Positions 22,124 to 23,672 of a stretch of 23,672 bases of DNA are shown here, one piece after another; positions within the stretch are counted from its first letter, which is position 1, and the number at the start of each line of letters is the position of its first letter. This stretch comes from Haloarculaceae archaeon. Its GTDB lineage: Archaea; Halobacteriota; Halobacteria; Halobacteriales; Haloarculaceae. A program made the translations under genes and the position numbers. The stretch is taken from positions 1 to 23,672 of the forward strand of contig JAHENO010000222.1 of NCBI GenBank assembly GCA_018609945.1, read 5' to 3'. A model generated the notes under the pieces. It worked only from the letters and a program-made list of their open reading frames with translations. It was not told the origin of the DNA and did not search any database.

Positions 22124-22939
22124 CTAGGCCAACCGCTCCTGTGCCGCGGTGACGAGTTCGTCGGCGTCGGCCGACGCGAGGTCGTTCCCGAGGAGCAATC
22201 GCAGCCGGGGGCGACCCACGTCGATGGGAACCTTCTCGGTGTCGAGCAGCCCGATTTCCTCGAGCTGTGACTTCGTCCGGGAGAAGGTCGCCTTGCTCGC
22301 GAGGCCGATGTCTTCTCCCCACTTGCTGATGTCGTAGAGGAGTTCGCTGTGCCGGGCCGCCACGAGCAGGCTGATAGTCACCTCGTCCAAGCCCTCGCCG
22401 TTGCCGCGGCCGGCCTCCAGCGCGTCCAGGACGGCGGCGAAGTCGGCGGCCGCGTCGGGCCCGATGTCCGACGAGAGCGTCTCCATGACCGTCGACCGCG
22501 CCGGCGTCCGGAGGCCGAACGTCGCGGCCTCCGACCAGCGGGCCTCGTAGGCCTCGCGGGTCTCCGCGACGAACGCCTCGTCGGTCGTGGCGAGCGCGGC
22601 GACCCGCTCGCCGCTCTCGACGAGTGCGACGACGGACGACTCCGAGACCAGGAGCGTGTTGTTGGGCACGTCCGACAGCGTCCGGACCGACAGCGTCCCT
22701 GATTCGACCAGGTCCGACACAGTGCTCGCGACGAGGAAGTTGTCGGCGATATCTTTTAACGGCCCCTCGGCGGCGAACAGCCTGACCGCCGGTGGCGTGT
22801 CCATCTCCGTGAGTACCGTAACCAACCCCTTGATAGCGTCCCGCGACGGATTTATTAGGTACAGGCCATCCGTTGCACCCTCGATTCCCGCCGAGAGAAC
22901 GTCAACGACTGTCTCTTCGAGCTGATTCGAGCGAATCAT
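22124..22939 (-). CDS. tbsP: TbsP-like (DUF5821) transcriptional regulator
   Basis: 271 residues. The N-terminal two thirds form an alpha/beta sensor-like part (DGLYLINPSRDAI, DNFLVASTVSDLV, NTLLVSESSVVALV), and the C-terminus (about 185-255) a winged helix with VTISLLVAA, WGEDIGLASKATFSRTK and VPIDVGRPRLRLLLG. This agrees with haloarchaeal TbsP as I remember it, a regulator linked with TrmB in control of glyceraldehyde-3-phosphate dehydrogenase genes. Whether this is TbsP itself or a paralogue needs a tree. The start ATG (complement of 22937-22939) has AGGAGTGAG just before it and an AT-rich TATA stretch 27-39 bases upstream. The ycaO-like gene follows after 30 bases. Confidence 0.75.
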   Translation of the reverse strand: MIRSNQLEETVVDVLSAGIEGATDGLYLINPSRDAIKGLVTVLTEMDTPPAVRLFAAEGPLKDIADNFLVASTVSDLVESGTLSVRTLSDVPNNTLLVSESSVVALVESGERVAALATTDEAFVAETREAYEARWSEAATFGLRTPARSTVMETLSSDIGPDAAADFAAVLDALEAGRGNGEGLDEVTISLLVAARHSELLYDISKWGEDIGLASKATFSRTKSQLEEIGLLDTEKVPIDVGRPRLRLLLGNDLASADADELVTAAQERLA

Positions 22940-22965
22940 CTCACTCCTACGTATGTCCGATTCCG

Positions 22966-22978
22966 TTACTTAATTTTA
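22966..22978 (-). promoter_or_regulatory. TATA region of the tbsP-ycaO transcript
   Basis: TAAAATTAAGTAA on the - strand lies 27-39 bases before the tbsP ATG. With GGAG at 22944-22947 it predicts a short leader of about 10-15 bases carrying a ribosome site, unlike the leaderless genes elsewhere in the window. Confidence 0.6.
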
Positions 22979-23050
22979 CCGGCTCTGTCGAGGAATAGAG
23001 CGTCAGACACTCGAACGCCGACACGGTAACCAGACCCTTCGGCCTGCCGC

Positions 23051-23671
23051 TCAGAGGCCGGGGACGCTATCCTCGGCCTCGAGGAGCTCGTGATAGCGGT
23101 TGCGGATGGTGACCTCGGAGATGCTGGCGACCTCCGAGACCTCGCTCTGGGTGACCTTCTCGTTGGTCAGCAGCGAGGCCGCGTACACCGCTGCCGCCGC
23201 GAGCCCGACCGGCGACTTCCCCGAGTGGACCCCCTCCTCTCTGGCGTTGTCCAGGAGCTGGCGGGCGCGGCGCTCGACCTCCTCGGACAGTTCGAGGTCG
23301 GACGTGAAGCGGGGGACGTAGCTCTTCGGGTCGGCCGGCTGGATTTCGAGGCTCAACTCGCGCACCACGTACCGGTAGGTGCGCGCGATTTCGTCCTTCT
23401 CGACCCGGGAGACGGTCTCGATTTCGTCGAGCGAGCGGGGCGTGCCCGCCTGCCGGGCCGCCGCGTACAGCGCCGCCGTCGACACCCCCTCGATCGAGCG
23501 ACCTGGAAGGAGGTCTTCGTCCAGCGCACGGCGGTAGATGACGGAGGCGGTTTCGCGGACGTTCTCGGGCAGGCCCAGCGCCGAGGCCATCCGGTCGATT
23601 TCGCCCAGGGCCTGCTTGAGGTTGCGTTCTTTGGAGTCGCGGGTGCGGAACCGTTCGTTCCAGGTACGCAG
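23051..23671 (-). CDS. tfb: Transcription initiation factor IIB (TFB), N-terminus outside window
   Basis: The frame runs off the right edge, so only about 206 residues are visible; the N-terminal zinc ribbon and most of the B-finger are missing. The visible part begins LRTWNERFRTRDSKERNLKQ, the TFB linker before the first cyclin fold. Two cyclin-like repeats follow (about 20-115 and 118-206), with GRSIEGVSTAALYAAARQ and GKSPVGLAAAAVYAAS as the paired repeat cores and a helix-turn-helix near VSEVASISEVTIRNRYHEL that contacts the BRE. TFB recruits RNA polymerase with TBP. Haloarchaea have many TFB paralogues; which one this is cannot be told from the fragment. The ATG at 23590 is internal. Confidence 0.93.
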   Translation of the reverse strand: MRTWNERFRTRDSKERNLKQALGEIDRMASALGLPENVRETASVIYRRALDEDLLPGRSIEGVSTAALYAAARQAGTPRSLDEIETVSRVEKDEIARTYRYVVRELSLEIQPADPKSYVPRFTSDLELSEEVERRARQLLDNAREEGVHSGKSPVGLAAAAVYAASLLTNEKVTQSEVSEVASISEVTIRNRYHELLEAEDSVPGL

Positions 23672-23672
23672 C

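Overview
The window is a GC-rich, gene-dense stretch of a haloarchaeal chromosome or megaplasmid (class Halobacteria). Three things point there: strongly acidic proteins, TATA-type promoters lying 22-30 bases before start codons with almost no leader, and archaeal markers (a TFB paralogue, a TbsP-like regulator, a class II tRNA-Leu). I cannot fix the genus.

Bases 1-13292 are the distal half of a cobalamin (B12) cluster. On the + strand lie the end of a CbiX-ferredoxin fusion, a small DUF3209-type protein and a cytoplasmic beta-propeller. Facing them on the - strand are cbtB-cbtA (predicted cobalt transporter) and the fused AAA+/VWA chelatase subunit ChlID. Only 35 bases from chlID, and divergent from it, starts cobN, the large cobaltochelatase subunit, followed by tightly coupled cbiC and cbiE. 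Then, on the - strand, come cobA (uroporphyrinogen-III methyltransferase) and a second, catalytically suspect CbiX homologue. Together they cover the first methylation of the ring, cobalt uptake and insertion, C-5 methylation/decarboxylation and the C-11 to C-12 methyl shift. The missing cbi genes probably lie left of the window.

Bases 13491-16930 look like an accessory islet. A tRNA-Leu(CAA) with encoded CCA is followed by a broken repeat of its own 3' end. Then come a Usp-family protein, a two-CBS protein, a Gfo/Idh/MocA oxidoreductase, an 80-base near-palindrome, a PNPOx-like flavoprotein, and a non-coding structured block with a possible microprotein.

Bases 16930-23672 carry an inositol-monophosphatase-family enzyme, a DUF63 membrane protein and a GSA-aminotransferase-like PLP enzyme. 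Convergent to the last is a fused ThiF-like/YcaO protein preceded by a TbsP-like regulator. The window ends inside a TFB gene.

Most noteworthy: an 8-base motif shared by the B12 promoters, a CbiX paralogue lacking the metal-binding histidines, an orphan YcaO cyclodehydratase-like gene behind a regulator, the 80-base dyad, and the tRNA-end duplication.
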